From: Bacteroidales bacterium KA00344
Lineage (GTDB): Bacteria > Bacteroidota > Bacteroidia > Bacteroidales > Bacteroidaceae
Length of the DNA: 53,030 nt
Direction of reading: 5' to 3'
NCBI GenBank assembly: GCA_001552765.1
Contig: KQ959452.1
Span: 109,972-163,001, forward strand
Below are positions 17,277-28,459 of the stretch, piece by piece (position 1 is the first letter of the stretch; each line of letters starts with the position of its first letter). Made by a program: the position numbers and the translations under genes. The notes beneath the pieces were generated by a model that was not told the origin of the DNA, searched no databases, and saw nothing but the letters and a program-made list of their open reading frames with translations.

Positions 17277-17468
17277 ATGACATCAAATCCACTCAATCAA
17301 TATGCGGAAATCTGCAGAGATGTCATCAAAAGCTCATCTGCAAAATTAGGCAAAACTTTCGAGAATATACTCTTGGAAATACTCTTATTGTATATGGCGA
17401 TACAAAGAAGGATATATTTCACTCAGATGGAGCGTTACGGCACCCATTGCGAGCAAACGTTCCTTTAA
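17277..17468 (+). pseudogene. Truncated transposase (N-terminal fragment)
   Basis: A 63-codon reading frame that resembles the start of a Bacteroidota DDE transposase family: NQYAEICRDVIKSS, a hydrophobic LLEILLLYMAI stretch, then FTQMERYGTHCEQTF. In those transposases the protein continues for some 350 residues after this point. Here a stop follows at once and no continuation is visible in any frame, so only the left part of an insertion sequence remains. The sequence GTGTCTGATTATCAG just upstream (from about 17234) may be its left end. Confidence 0.7.
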
Positions 17469-18217
17469 ATTTCACTTTTCCAAAAACAGGGTTATTTTCC
17501 GTCTTAAATCAGCGAATGTTGTGCCATTCGTAGTCTGTTGATAATTTGTGCAAATTTTCTTTACAATTAGCTCTTTAAATTTTGCGTATTCAAAACTTCC
17601 AATGCTTTTATCTGAAATTCCGCAAAATTTGCGAAATTCGTAGTTTGTTGATAGCCAGCACTTTCTGAAATCGTGCCTTAACGTACTCTATGTGGTCTCT
17701 CGCGGTTGCATATCTAACGGCCGTGCGACAAAGGCCTAATCGTCTTGCGGTTAGGCTTCTTTCACGGTGCCGTTAGAGCCTAATCCTGTTGCGATTAAGG
17801 CTTTGCCGCAATATGGTGAGATACAAAATTTAGGAGACATGCAATTTTCGCGTGCAATGGACAGGTAATGAACACTGAAACATAGCTCTTTTTGCGCTGA
17901 ATGACGATATAATAATTGTTAAAAAACGGTAGTAATTTATGACAAAGATATATGGTGAAAGTCAGCGAAATAGAGCGTGAATTGCACTGCAGGAGATTGG
18001 TGAATGTTTCTTCTGAATCAATGCAGCTTGGCAGTTTGAACTACAGCGTTGGGTTGAGAAGTGATGAATATGGTTGGTGAGCGGTAATGGGTGGGATGAA
18101 TGGCTTGGCCTAATAAGGAAAGGAAAATATGGATATTTTGGTGTCAAAGAGAACTGATATGCAACTTTATGATTATCGATTGCGTCAAATAAGCATAGAA
18201 ATTAAAACAGTTATATG
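17469..18217. other. Long gene-free gap with relic sequence and a repeat array
   Basis: No credible gene. It holds an 18-bp direct repeat (ATTCGTAGTCTGTTGATA at 17526-17543 and the same with one change at 17636-17653) and the 22-bp tandem array (17712-17820). After that there is unstructured AT-rich sequence and no promoter I trust for the lipoprotein gene downstream. Confidence 0.6.
17712..17820 (+). repeat. 22-bp degenerate tandem repeat array 1
   Basis: Five units of 21-23 bp starting at 17712, 17734, 17755, 17778 and 17800. The common pattern is GCCTAATCG, about three variable bases, then TGCGGTTAG. Unit junctions form imperfect palindromes (TTAGGC next to GCCTAA). Same family and orientation as the arrays at 28007-28116 and 41916-42025. 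Confidence 0.8.
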
Positions 18218-18907
18218 ATGAAAAAACTATTGTTATTACTATTGGGAGTTGTTTTTCTGAGTTCTTGCTCTGTTCGCGCAAATCGTAAACCGGAACGGGA
18301 AATCACGAGTGTGCGTCCGGCACATCCATTCGACCATATTGAAATAAAGGGTTTATGTGATGTAAAATACAAACAGGGAGATTCTTTTGGAGTGAAGATT
18401 GTTGGAGACGAGGAACAGGTAAAACGTATCCTTACAGAGTTCGACGGCAGAAAACTAAGCATCAGGTCGAAGAGCGGAAAGCTGGACTTTTCGCTTAACC
18501 GACGCAAACATACACCGGTGGTTTACGTTACTTCGCCGGATCTTATCGGCATACACATGGAGGGCGCCGGCGACTTTGAGGTAGAGGATATGCTCGATAC
18601 CGACACGCTGAATGTCTATTTAAAAGGTGTCGGGGATATAGAGTTCCATCGCGTTATATGCGATGAGGCCTACATCACCTTGACGGGGACGGGAGATATC
18701 GATATCGACGGTTTGACGGCTCAACGCTCTGTGCTTAACCTCAAGGGTGTTGGGGATATAGATATTGATTTTATCAATAGTGGCAGTGCTGTGTGTAACC
18801 TTCAGGGAGTAGGCGACATCAAGCTGTCGGGCAACTTGAAAAGTCTGCAAAAGACAGTCAGGGGAACAGGCTCTATCGATGTGGAAAACCTGAAACTGGG
18901 AAAATAA
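18218..18907 (+). CDS. GIN-domain (DUF2807) lipoprotein
   Basis: An outer-membrane or periplasmic lipoprotein of about 229 residues. The signal is MKKLLLLLLGVVFLSSC with the lipobox cysteine at residue 17. The mature part (about 35-225) is a head GIN domain, seen as a run of strand-turn units each containing G-V/T/A-G-D/S-I/F (GAGDFEVE, GVGDIEF, GTGDIDI, GVGDIDI, GVGDIKL, GTGSIDV), which build a right-handed beta-helix. The family is frequent in Bacteroidota, and its role is unproven (adhesin-like head or envelope stress). An ATG one codon upstream (18215) is equally possible. It ends at a strong terminator shared with galK. Confidence 0.88.
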   Translation: MKKLLLLLLGVVFLSSCSVRANRKPEREITSVRPAHPFDHIEIKGLCDVKYKQGDSFGVKIVGDEEQVKRILTEFDGRKLSIRSKSGKLDFSLNRRKHTPVVYVTSPDLIGIHMEGAGDFEVEDMLDTDTLNVYLKGVGDIEFHRVICDEAYITLTGTGDIDIDGLTAQRSVLNLKGVGDIDIDFINSGSAVCNLQGVGDIKLSGNLKSLQKTVRGTGSIDVENLKLGK

Positions 18908-18928
18908 TCCATTACGCATACAACGTAA

Positions 18929-18964
18929 AATGCCCCGCTGATCCGAATGGAACAGCGGGGCATT
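18929..18964. terminator. Bidirectional terminator between the GIN lipoprotein gene and galK
   Basis: A perfect 12-bp GC-rich stem, AATGCCCCGCTG/CAGCGGGGCATT, with a 12-base loop, lying between two converging genes. A-rich sequence flanks the left arm, giving T-rich tails on the minus strand. Confidence 0.8.
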
Positions 18965-19009
18965 GCATATACTCAATTCCGAAGAATAGTCTTGAGAACT
19001 TATGGTGCT

Positions 19010-20170
19010 TTAGCAAATCTTGCGTGCGCCGTCACCGATCACTACGTCGATGACCTGTGGCTCGTGACCATACTTGGCATTAAATTTCTCCTTGGCGTCG
19101 GCAATGAACTTGTCGTAGAGGTCTTCTTTCACAAGGTTGATGGTGCATCCGCCGAAGCCACCACCCATGATACGGCTTCCGCAAACACCGTTTTCCTTGG
19201 CAAGGTCGTTGAGGTAGTCAAGCTCTTCACAGCTCACCTCGTATTCTTTGCTCAAGCCGTGATGGGTCTCATACATCTTCTTGCCCACCGTTTCATAGTC
19301 GCCCTTTACCAAAGCTGCGCAAACAGCAAGTACGCGATCTTTCTCTCCGAGAACGAAGTGTGCCCGCGTGTAGTCTTCCTGACTCACCTTTGCCTTTACC
19401 GCGTCGAGTTCGTCCCAGTCGGCATCGCGCAGGGTTTCAAACTTCTTGTCGGGGAATTGTTCGTTGAGAGCTTTCACTACATTTTCGCAGGAATTGCGGC
19501 GGTCGTTGTAGGGAGAGCCAACCAATTCATGCTTCACTTTGGAGTTGAGCAACACGAGCTTGTAGCCCTTCGGCTCCCAGGGATAATATTCAAACTCGCG
19601 GCTACGGCAGTCGAGGCGCATCAGCTTGCCTTTCTGGCCGAATACCGATGCAAACTGGTCCATGATACCGCAGTTCACGCCAACATATTTGTGTTCTGTG
19701 GCCTGTCCGGCAAGCACCATATCCCACTTCGACACCTTGTTGTCGCCAAAGAGATCGTTCAGCGCATAGGCAAAACAGCTCTCCAAGGCTGCGCTTGAAG
19801 ACATACCTGCACCCAATGGAACGTCACCGGCAAAGGCGGCATTGAAAGGTTTGACGTCTACGCCGAGCGCTTTCATCTCCTGCACGACGCCGTAGATGTA
19901 TCGTGCCCACGTTGCGGAGGGACCTTTGGGGTCGTCGATGTCAAAGTTCACCTTGTCTTTGAGGTCAATGGCGTAGACGTTGCAAGTCTTCTGTCCGTTG
20001 GGACGCACTTCGGCCATGATGCCCTGCTCAACAGCTCCCGGGAACACGAATCCCCCATTATAATCGGTGTGTTCACCAATGAGATTGATACGTCCGGGAG
20101 ATGCGTAAATATTTCCGGTCTTACCATCAAAGTGTTTGATAAATCGGCTTCTTACAAATTCTATATCCAT
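19010..20170 (-). CDS. galK: Galactokinase
   Basis: GHMP-family kinase that phosphorylates alpha-D-galactose at C1 with ATP, the entry to the Leloir pathway. The 386-residue length is normal. The galactokinase signature GRINLIGEHTDYN is at 26-38, the ATP-binding PLGAGMSSSAALE at 118-130, and GGGFGGCTINLV near 345 is the third GHMP motif. It is the last gene of galM-gluP-galK, 38 bp after gluP. No galT or galE lies in the window. Confidence 0.97.
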   Translation of the reverse strand: MDIEFVRSRFIKHFDGKTGNIYASPGRINLIGEHTDYNGGFVFPGAVEQGIMAEVRPNGQKTCNVYAIDLKDKVNFDIDDPKGPSATWARYIYGVVQEMKALGVDVKPFNAAFAGDVPLGAGMSSSAALESCFAYALNDLFGDNKVSKWDMVLAGQATEHKYVGVNCGIMDQFASVFGQKGKLMRLDCRSREFEYYPWEPKGYKLVLLNSKVKHELVGSPYNDRRNSCENVVKALNEQFPDKKFETLRDADWDELDAVKAKVSQEDYTRAHFVLGEKDRVLAVCAALVKGDYETVGKKMYETHHGLSKEYEVSCEELDYLNDLAKENGVCGSRIMGGGFGGCTINLVKEDLYDKFIADAKEKFNAKYGHEPQVIDVVIGDGARKIC

Positions 20171-20208
20171 AGTTATAATATTTTAAAAGGTTTATAAGTC
20201 GTCAATGT

Positions 20209-21447
20209 TTATTTGCTCAGCCCAACCTTGGATCCCCAATTGCAGAACCAGATGATGTAGGCATAGAATATGAACAGGCAAAGCGTGGCGGCGATAACGC
20301 CCGTAAGGTCAACGATGATACCCATCAGAGGCATCAGGATGGCTGCACCAATCACACCTGTGTTGATAATACCTGTAGCGGTCTTGGTATGCGGTCCGAG
20401 TTCCTGTAGGCCGAGATTGAAAATCAGAGGCCACATGACAGAATGGAACAAACCGGCTGCGAGCATGGCGTAGATGCCTGTCATGCCGGGAAGCACAATG
20501 GAGAGTCCAATGCAGGCAGCACCCAATATCAGGCATGCGGACAAAAGCTTTCTCGGCTCAAACTTCGCGAGAATGGCGGCGCCGAGGAAACGACCGACCA
20601 TCATGCCGCCCCAATAGAATGAGAGGAATGAGGTGGCTACGGCTGCATAGTTTTCTGCATATTCGGGCATTGCCTTGAACTTATAAGGCAACATCGATGG
20701 AACACCAATCTCTACACCCATATACATGAATATGGCCAGTGCACCCAACCACACATGCGGATATTTGTAGACGCTGCTTTTGTATTCGCGTGGTTTACCG
20801 GAGGCCTCTGCCTGTTCACGCTCGTCAATCTTCGGCAGTTTCATGAATACTAAAATACCGCATATAACCAGCGTGAAAATACCCAGACCGAGGAAAGGAC
20901 CGGGAACGGCACTTGGCTCCGGAGCCTGTCCCCTGATAATTACATAGGTGATGAACAATGGAGCAAGCGTTGTTGCTACAGAGTTCAGGGCTTGGCTCAG
21001 TGTCATTCGGAAGGCACCTTTCTCCGGACTTCCCAATACCATGACATAAGGGTTGGCCACATTCTGGAGCATCACAACTCCACAGGCAACGAGACACATA
21101 CTGGCAAGGAACACGGTATAGACGTTAGCCTGACTTGCAATGGCAGAGTTGATGCCGATAGAATTGATGACAAAGCCGATGCCGGAAACGGCAAGGCCCA
21201 ATAGAAGCGTTCCTTTGTAGCCAATCTTGTTCATCAACATGGCGAAGGGAACGCTAAGCAGATAGGCTCCATAAAAAGCTGTATTGACATACTGGCCTTG
21301 TTGGGCCGATAGATCGAAGGCCTTGGAGCAGAAGGCAATCATAGAGTTGTTCATTGTAGTGATAAATCCGATGAGGAAGCATACAATGAACATTACGACA
21401 AGAGCGAACGTATAGTTCGGTCTTTGGTTTGTTAGGTTTTGTCCCAT
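20209..21447 (-). CDS. gluP: Glucose/galactose MFS transporter (FucP/GluP family)
   Basis: Major facilitator proton-sugar symporter of the inner membrane, 412 residues with about 12 membrane segments. The N-terminal stretch (FALVVMFIVCFLIGFITTMNN) and the NTAFYGAYLLSVPFAMLMNKIGYKG loop after segment 2 are typical of the FucP/GluP group. Its position between galM and galK indicates galactose (and glucose) as cargo. A hairpin at 21490-21541 separates it from galM, which could reduce its expression relative to galM. Confidence 0.92.
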   Translation of the reverse strand: MGQNLTNQRPNYTFALVVMFIVCFLIGFITTMNNSMIAFCSKAFDLSAQQGQYVNTAFYGAYLLSVPFAMLMNKIGYKGTLLLGLAVSGIGFVINSIGINSAIASQANVYTVFLASMCLVACGVVMLQNVANPYVMVLGSPEKGAFRMTLSQALNSVATTLAPLFITYVIIRGQAPEPSAVPGPFLGLGIFTLVICGILVFMKLPKIDEREQAEASGKPREYKSSVYKYPHVWLGALAIFMYMGVEIGVPSMLPYKFKAMPEYAENYAAVATSFLSFYWGGMMVGRFLGAAILAKFEPRKLLSACLILGAACIGLSIVLPGMTGIYAMLAAGLFHSVMWPLIFNLGLQELGPHTKTATGIINTGVIGAAILMPLMGIIVDLTGVIAATLCLFIFYAYIIWFCNWGSKVGLSK

Positions 21448-21489
21448 TTTTTAATTATAGTTAAAGATTTATTTCTAATAAAAAATAAC

Positions 21490-21541
21490 AAGAGAGAGGC
21501 AGGCTGCAGTCGTTTCACAACATGCTGCCCGTCTCTCTCTT
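21490..21541 (-). terminator. Intercistronic hairpin galM-gluP
   Basis: Long imperfect stem (AAGAGAGAGGCAGGCTGCA against TGCTGCCCGTCTCTCTCTT) with a short loop between two co-directional genes. The minus-strand tail after it (TGTTATTTTTTATTAG) is T-rich. It may act as a partial terminator or as an mRNA-stability element. Confidence 0.6.
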
Positions 21542-21547
21542 ATGCGC

Positions 21548-22636
21548 TTATCGAATACCAAAACGGTAGATGGTCTTCTGTTTGTATTGTTGTTCCGGTT
21601 TCAGGACTACAGATGGGAAGTAGGGGCGGTTGGGCGAGTCAGGGAAATGCTGACATTCGAAGCAAATGGCTGAACGACGTGGGAATGTTGCCCCGTTCTG
21701 GCCCTTGTAACCATCGGCCCAGTTATCTGTGTAGAGTTGTACACCGGGCTCTGTAGTGAATACCTCCATCGTTCTGCCGCTTACCGGCTCGACAACTCTT
21801 GCAGCGAAACTCAGCTCGCCTTCTTCTCTTTTGTTCAGCACAAAGCAGTGGTCATAGCCAGCCCCATGCTTGATTTGCTCATGGTCTGCGTCAATATCTT
21901 TGCCCACTTCCTTGGGTTTGCGGAAATCGAATGGAGTGCCTTCCACAAATCGAATCTCTCCCGTTGGAATTGATGTGTTGTCAATGGGTAGATAGAAGTC
22001 TGCGTTGATTTCGCAAATAAGGTTTTCAATGGTGGGAGTGGGATTACCTATGCCCGAAAGCGAGAAGAAACCGTGACTTGTGAGGTTAATAACGGTTTTC
22101 TTGTTGGTACAAGCCAGATAGTCTATTTGTAACTCATTGTCGTCGGTCCATGTATAGACAACGGTGGTCTTTAATTCGCCGGAATATCCTTCTTCTCCAT
22201 AGGCGGCAATGTAATGCAACACAAGTGTGTGGTCATTCATCAGTTCCGGATCCCACACCCTGGCGTTGAATCCCCTCAGTCCGCCGTGCAGGGCGTTGGG
22301 GCCGTTGTTCACAGGCACTGCGTATTCCTTACCGTGCAGGGTAAACTTGCCCTTAGCTATGCGGTTGCCGTATCGTCCGATCAGTGTGGAGAGATAAGGC
22401 TCCGGAGAGTTGATAACGTCTTGAATATTGTCGTGGCCTTGAATTACGTTTGCTCTCTTACCGTCCTTGTCGGGGACCATTATGGCAACTAAGGCACCTC
22501 CATAATTGGTAATGGCAACTTCATTTCCTTGGCTATTCTTCAAAATAAACAGGTCAGTCTTTTTACCGTCCACTGTGGTCTGAAAGTCCTCACGTTTCAG
22601 ACCACAGATATTTTCTGTGTCAGTTGTGTTATTCAT
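21548..22636 (-). CDS. galM: Aldose 1-epimerase (mutarotase)
   Basis: Interconverts alpha and beta anomers of galactose and glucose so that GalK receives the alpha form. It is 362 residues with no signal peptide, so it is cytoplasmic. Motifs visible are GRYGNRIAKGKF (about 88-99), NGPNALHGG (about 111-119), the catalytic-His region SHGFFSLSG (about 187-195), and FEVFTTEPGVQLYT-type sequence (about 300-313). First gene of the galactose cluster. The upstream TTACTTTG (22671-22678, minus) is a near match to the promoter -7 element. Confidence 0.95.
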   Translation of the reverse strand: MNNTTDTENICGLKREDFQTTVDGKKTDLFILKNSQGNEVAITNYGGALVAIMVPDKDGKRANVIQGHDNIQDVINSPEPYLSTLIGRYGNRIAKGKFTLHGKEYAVPVNNGPNALHGGLRGFNARVWDPELMNDHTLVLHYIAAYGEEGYSGELKTTVVYTWTDDNELQIDYLACTNKKTVINLTSHGFFSLSGIGNPTPTIENLICEINADFYLPIDNTSIPTGEIRFVEGTPFDFRKPKEVGKDIDADHEQIKHGAGYDHCFVLNKREEGELSFAARVVEPVSGRTMEVFTTEPGVQLYTDNWADGYKGQNGATFPRRSAICFECQHFPDSPNRPYFPSVVLKPEQQYKQKTIYRFGIR

Positions 22637-22733
22637 AAAAGCAAGTTTTTAGTTATATAAATCCTTTCTGCAAAGTAAACAAAATAAAACGATAATTACA
22701 AGCCAATATGTAGAAAAAGTGAGGACGTTTGTG

Positions 22734-24044
22734 TTAAAAATCATTTAAAATCAGCAAATCCGCAACAATGTAGCTTGAGCCACCTACAAATATGAAATCT
22801 TGTTCATCGGCGTCGCGTTGCGCTTGTTGATAAGCCTGAGCTACGGTGGGGTAACAATTTCCCTGCAAATGGTGTTTTTGGGCGAGCTGCATGACCTTTT
22901 CAGCGGGTATGGCACGTTTGGACGATGCTTGAGTCCAATAATATTGTGCTTTCTGGGGAAGCATAGCCATCACATGGTCGATGTCTTTGTCATCGACCAT
23001 ACCGAATACAATTCTGAGATGTTTGCAGGATTGGGCAAGAATCTGCTTAGACAGAAAGGTCCATCCTCCAACGTTGTGGCCGGTATCGCATACCGTTTTC
23101 GGCCGATTCCTTACTATTTGCCATCGTCCCATCAGTCCTGTGAGGGCGCAAACGCGCGCCAATCCTTTTTTGATGGCAGTGGAAGAAATGTGGAGCAGAG
23201 GAGCCTGTCCGTCTCCGTCGCCCTGCAAAATGCGTATGGCGGTGAGTACGGTGTTGGTATTTCTTACTTGGTAATCGCCTCCAAGCTCACCGTAAAGTTC
23301 ACCGAAGTGCCGAGTGTGGTAATGTCGGCCACCGGTATTGACCGCTTCTGATTCCAAAATTTCGGGCATATCTTCGGCAAAACAAATGGGTGAATGATGT
23401 TGTTTTGCCGTTTTTTCAAACACCGGTCTGGTCTCGTCCGTTGCTTCGCCGATTACTACCGGCGTGTTCTCCTTGATGATTCCGGCTTTCTCTCCGGCAA
23501 TTTTCGCCAATGTGTTACCTAAGAATTGGGTGTGGTCAAAGCTGATGTTGGTGATGACAGAAAGGATAGGAGAGATGATGTTAGTGCAGTCCAGACGTCC
23601 GCCAAGCCCCACTTCAATGACGGCAATGTCCACTTGCTGCTCCTTGAAATACAGCAGAGCCAGCGCGGTGGTTAGCTCGAAGAACGAGGGATGTAAAGGC
23701 TCGAAGAAATCTTTCCCCTTTTCCACAAAGTCTATCACCCTTTCCTCGCTGATGCATTTGCCGTTTACGCGTATCCGTTCGCGGAAGTCCACAAGGTGGG
23801 GCGAGGTGTAAAGCCCCACTTTATAGCCTGCCTCTTGCAGTATGGCAGCTATGCTGTGGGAACACGATCCCTTCCCGTTGGTCCCGGCAATATGTATGGT
23901 TTTATAGGCTTTATGGGGATGCCCGAAGTGCTCATCGAGGGCGATGGTGTTGCCCAATCCTTCTTTATAGGCACTCCCGCCGACGTGTTCGAAGACGGGA
24001 TAACTGTTGAACAAATAAGTTACGGTATCTTGATAGGTTGCCAT
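22734..24044 (-). CDS. folC: Dihydrofolate synthase / folylpolyglutamate synthase
   Basis: Mur-ligase-family enzyme that adds glutamate to dihydropteroate and to folates using ATP. It is 436 residues, with the P-loop GTNGKGS (54-60), TSPHLVDFRERIRVNG (about 80-95), EVGLGGRLDCTN (about 145-156) and the C-terminal domain containing DTGHNVGG. The last motif and the typical length leave little doubt. It follows dnaJ by 80 bp on the same strand, with a hairpin between them. Confidence 0.96.
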   Translation of the reverse strand: MATYQDTVTYLFNSYPVFEHVGGSAYKEGLGNTIALDEHFGHPHKAYKTIHIAGTNGKGSCSHSIAAILQEAGYKVGLYTSPHLVDFRERIRVNGKCISEERVIDFVEKGKDFFEPLHPSFFELTTALALLYFKEQQVDIAVIEVGLGGRLDCTNIISPILSVITNISFDHTQFLGNTLAKIAGEKAGIIKENTPVVIGEATDETRPVFEKTAKQHHSPICFAEDMPEILESEAVNTGGRHYHTRHFGELYGELGGDYQVRNTNTVLTAIRILQGDGDGQAPLLHISSTAIKKGLARVCALTGLMGRWQIVRNRPKTVCDTGHNVGGWTFLSKQILAQSCKHLRIVFGMVDDKDIDHVMAMLPQKAQYYWTQASSKRAIPAEKVMQLAQKHHLQGNCYPTVAQAYQQAQRDADEQDFIFVGGSSYIVADLLILNDF

Positions 24045-24074
24045 GGTTTAGAAATGATAAAGGTCATGGAAACG

Positions 24075-24117
24075 AAGATGATGATGCCGAAATCTTGTTT
24101 CTGAACATCATCATCTT
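24075..24117 (-). terminator. Hairpin between dnaJ and folC
   Basis: A perfect 12-bp stem, AAGATGATGATG/CATCATCATCTT, with a 19-base loop in the 80-bp dnaJ-folC gap. Only a weak T-tail follows on the minus strand, so it may be a leaky terminator. Confidence 0.5.
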
Positions 24118-24124
24118 TATGGAT

Positions 24125-25294
24125 TTAGTTGAAGTAGTTTTTGAATTTGTTAAAAATACTCCGTTTCGTGTTGCTGTCTCCCTCGAAGTTGTTACTGCCC
24201 TTGAGCGATTCTATGGCGTTTCGTTCTTCTTTCGACAGCGTTTTGGGCACATACACGCTCATATTAACAATGAGGTCTCCCATGCCCCTTCCGTAGCCTT
24301 GAACGGCCGGCAGTCCCTTTCCTCTGAGACGCACACTCTTTCCCGGTTGTGTTCCGGGCTCTACTTTCATTCTCACGCGCTTGTTGTCGATGGTGGGAAT
24401 CTCCACACTTCCACCGAGTGTCGCGGTGGGGAAGTCCAACAAAAGGTTGTAGATCACGTCCTGATGGTCGCGTACAAAGGTGTCATTGGGCTCTTCCTCG
24501 ACAATTACCTGAATATCGCCGTTGATACCATTTCTGGGTCCTGCGTTTCCTTTGCCGTTCACGTTGATCACCATCCCCTCTTCTACACCTGCGGGAATGT
24601 TGATTTCCACCACTTCTTCTCCCTTCACAGTGCCGGTGCCACCACATACCTTACATTTGTTCTTGATGATAGTGCCTTCGCCGTGACAGGTGGGGCACTC
24701 GCTCTGGGTGGTCATCATGCCGAACACCGAACGCACCGTTCGGTTGACCATACCCGCTCCATGACACGTCGGACACGTCTCCGGGGTGGCGTTGCCTTCG
24801 GCTCCCGTGCCGTGACAGTGGCTGCACACAACATCTTTGCGCACTTTGAATTTCTTGGTAACGCCGCTGGCCACGTCTTGGAGAGAAAGCCTTACTTTCA
24901 GGCGAAGGTCACTTCCACGATAGGTCCGCTTCCGACCTCCTTCCTGACTTCCTCCAAATCCGCCGAATCCTCCAAATCCGGCACCATGCCCACCGAAGAT
25001 GTCGCCGAACATGGAGAATATATCGTCCATATCCATGCCTCCGCTCCCGAAACCTCCGAATCCGCCCTGTGGTCCGTTGAAACCGAATTGGTCGTATTGC
25101 TGACGTTTCTGGGGGTCGTGCAACACTTCGTATGCTTCTGCAGCCTCCTTGAATTTTTCTTCTGCTTCTTTGTTATTGGGGTTGCGATCGGGGTGATATT
25201 TGATGGCCATCTTGCGATAGGCCTTCTTGATTTCGTCTTCCGACGCGTTCTTATCAATTCCGAGCACCTCGTAGTAATCTCTTTTCTCTGCCAT
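24125..25294 (-). CDS. dnaJ: Chaperone DnaJ (Hsp40)
   Basis: Co-chaperone that delivers unfolded proteins to DnaK and stimulates its ATPase. The 389 residues contain the J domain (about 4-70, HPD at 34-36), a Gly/Phe-rich linker (about 70-125), four zinc-binding CxxCxGxG repeats ([32 protein letters not shown]; about 165-235) and the C-terminal substrate-binding domains. It follows grpE by 94 bp, and the pair form a heat-shock unit. dnaK is not in the window. Confidence 0.98.
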   Translation of the reverse strand: MAEKRDYYEVLGIDKNASEDEIKKAYRKMAIKYHPDRNPNNKEAEEKFKEAAEAYEVLHDPQKRQQYDQFGFNGPQGGFGGFGSGGMDMDDIFSMFGDIFGGHGAGFGGFGGFGGSQEGGRKRTYRGSDLRLKVRLSLQDVASGVTKKFKVRKDVVCSHCHGTGAEGNATPETCPTCHGAGMVNRTVRSVFGMMTTQSECPTCHGEGTIIKNKCKVCGGTGTVKGEEVVEINIPAGVEEGMVINVNGKGNAGPRNGINGDIQVIVEEEPNDTFVRDHQDVIYNLLLDFPTATLGGSVEIPTIDNKRVRMKVEPGTQPGKSVRLRGKGLPAVQGYGRGMGDLIVNMSVYVPKTLSKEERNAIESLKGSNNFEGDSNTKRSIFNKFKNYFN

Positions 25295-25388
25295 TTGCTA
25301 TTGTCTTGTTGAGAAAATAATTGTTAGTAACATCCATGAATGGGAAACCTTCGCTTCCCACGCATGCGCTTTGGGCAAGGCCTGTATC

Positions 25389-26009
25389 TTACTGACCGAC
25401 GGCTACTTTCGCGTGACGTATCACCTTGTCGTTCATGGTATAGCCAGTCTGAACGCAGTCGATGACTTTGCCTTTCTTGTCGTCTCCCATGCCCGGCACC
25501 ATTGCCACAGCTTCGTGGTAGTCGGTATCAAAGTCCTGTCCTTCGGTTTCGATTTGCTTCACGCCGATGCTTTCCAGCGACTTCACGAATTTGTTGAATA
25601 TCATGCGCGTGCCCTCTTTGATGGCGGCCGCGTCTTCGCTCTCGTCGGCAACGGCACGTTCGAAGTCGTCGAGAATAGGAAGAATGGCGGCCACGGTCTT
25701 GGCTCCGCCGTTCTGTATCAGCTCCATCTTTTCCTTGATGGTCCTCTTTTTATAGTTCTCAAACTCGGCGATGGTCCTCAACAGTTGGTCTTTGAGGGCT
25801 GCAATTTGGCTTTGAGCCTCCTCCAGCGGATCTTTCTCCACGTCGTTTTCGGCTTCGGTTTCAGCAGCTTCGGTTTCGTCCTCAGCTTCTGCAGCCTCGT
25901 TGTCCACCGTTGTTTCGCCCTGAGTTTCCTCCGTCCGAACGTCATTATCTATGGGGATGTTGTTTTTTTTCATCTCCCGGTTTACTTTATGTTTATTATT
26001 TTTTTTCAT
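25389..26009 (-). CDS. grpE: Nucleotide exchange factor GrpE
   Basis: Releases ADP from DnaK. About 206 residues from the ATG at 26009: an acidic, low-complexity N-terminus (about 20-60), the long coiled-coil helix (about 65-125), and the C-terminal beta domain with GMG and VIRHAKVAVG near the end. The frame is open to 26048, but that point lies inside the terminator of the upstream ABC-F gene, so 26009 or the next ATG at 25973 is more likely. It is transcribed towards dnaJ. No CIRCE-type inverted repeat was seen upstream. Confidence 0.95.
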   Translation of the reverse strand: MKKNNKHKVNREMKKNNIPIDNDVRTEETQGETTVDNEAAEAEDETEAAETEAENDVEKDPLEEAQSQIAALKDQLLRTIAEFENYKKRTIKEKMELIQNGGAKTVAAILPILDDFERAVADESEDAAAIKEGTRMIFNKFVKSLESIGVKQIETEGQDFDTDYHEAVAMVPGMGDDKKGKVIDCVQTGYTMNDKVIRHAKVAVGQ

Positions 26010-26040
26010 GATGATATGTTTTACGCTTAGTTGTTGAGCA

Positions 26041-26078
26041 AAAAACATGCCATTATTTACGCGTGGTAGATAATGGCA
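26041..26078 (-). terminator. Intrinsic terminator of the ABC-F gene
   Basis: Stem TGCCATTAT/ATAATGGCA (26048-26056 with 26070-26078), followed on the minus strand by TGTTTTT. It starts 9 bp after the ABC-F stop codon and separates that gene from grpE. Confidence 0.8.
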
Positions 26079-26086
26079 AGCTTTTA

Positions 26087-27706
<1,620 letters not shown>

Positions 27707-27745
27707 TTATGCTTCTTACCTTAATTGATTTTGTGAAATTTTGTG

Positions 27746-27753
27746 CAAAGGTA
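27746..27753 (-). promoter_or_regulatory. ABC-F gene promoter -7 element
   Basis: On the minus strand this reads TACCTTTG, 40 bp before the start codon at 27706. Confidence 0.55.
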
Positions 27754-28006
27754 CAACAAAAAAGCATAATATTCTAATTTTAAACCTAAAAAGCAACAGT
27801 GACCATCGGGTGTTTTCAAAAAATCATTTCTGTGATATTTAGAGGCTTGGGCAAGGTGCTGGCTGTGGCGCAAACCCATGAAAATGTCATGAAAACTTCA
27901 CTGTGAAACGGTCCGGATTTAATGACGAAATAAAAATTCCGAAGTCCGATTTCGCGTCTTGCAGCCCGATTTTCGCATCGAAAATTCTGACAGCCGATGC
28001 GATGAG

Positions 28007-28116
28007 ACCTTTGTGGCGTTGCGTTTAAGGCTTAGTCGCCCGGCCATTTGGGCGTAACGGCCCCACGTTGAAGGCTTAAATGCAGCGCGGTTGAGCCTTT
28101 GTCGCACGCGGTTTTG
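28007..28116 (+). repeat. 22-bp degenerate tandem repeat array 2
   Basis: Five units starting at 28007, 28030, 28052, 28074 and 28095, lengths 23, 22, 22, 21 and 22. It is the most diverged array, but each unit keeps the GC(C/T)T(T/A)A-like start and the GCGGTT(A/G)-like end. Same orientation as the other two arrays. Confidence 0.7.
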
Positions 28117-28459
28117 AAAACTATTTCTCCGCTCTGCTCGCTCCGCCTCTGCAAGTTTTTGACAGACTGGCAGTTGCTGAAAACTCTAAATTTTGGCCGA
28201 ATTTGCATCCGATTGTTTTGTGTTTTCAAATAATCGAAATATGAGACGTGTTTTGTCGGTTTATTTCATGGCTTTATTTCGAGCCGGTGATGAAATCAAC
28301 AGAGCAGGGAGCAGTTGTGCTCCTTTCCGGCTCTTTATGGATTGATGGAAATGCAAGGCTTTAGACCTCTAAAAGTCAGCTCTCCGACTCTTTGGCACGC
28401 CAATTCAAAAGTTCGATTAACTTTTTGTACTAACTGTCTGAATTTCCGATAATTTTTCG

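Noticed and set aside
17712..17820. Possible CRISPR array
   Set aside because: Repeats are adjacent with no spacers, are 22 bp, vary strongly from unit to unit, and no cas genes are present.
24038..25312. Plus-strand 424-codon frame antisense to dnaJ
   Set aside because: Shadow of dnaJ; the real DnaJ domains are complete on the minus strand.
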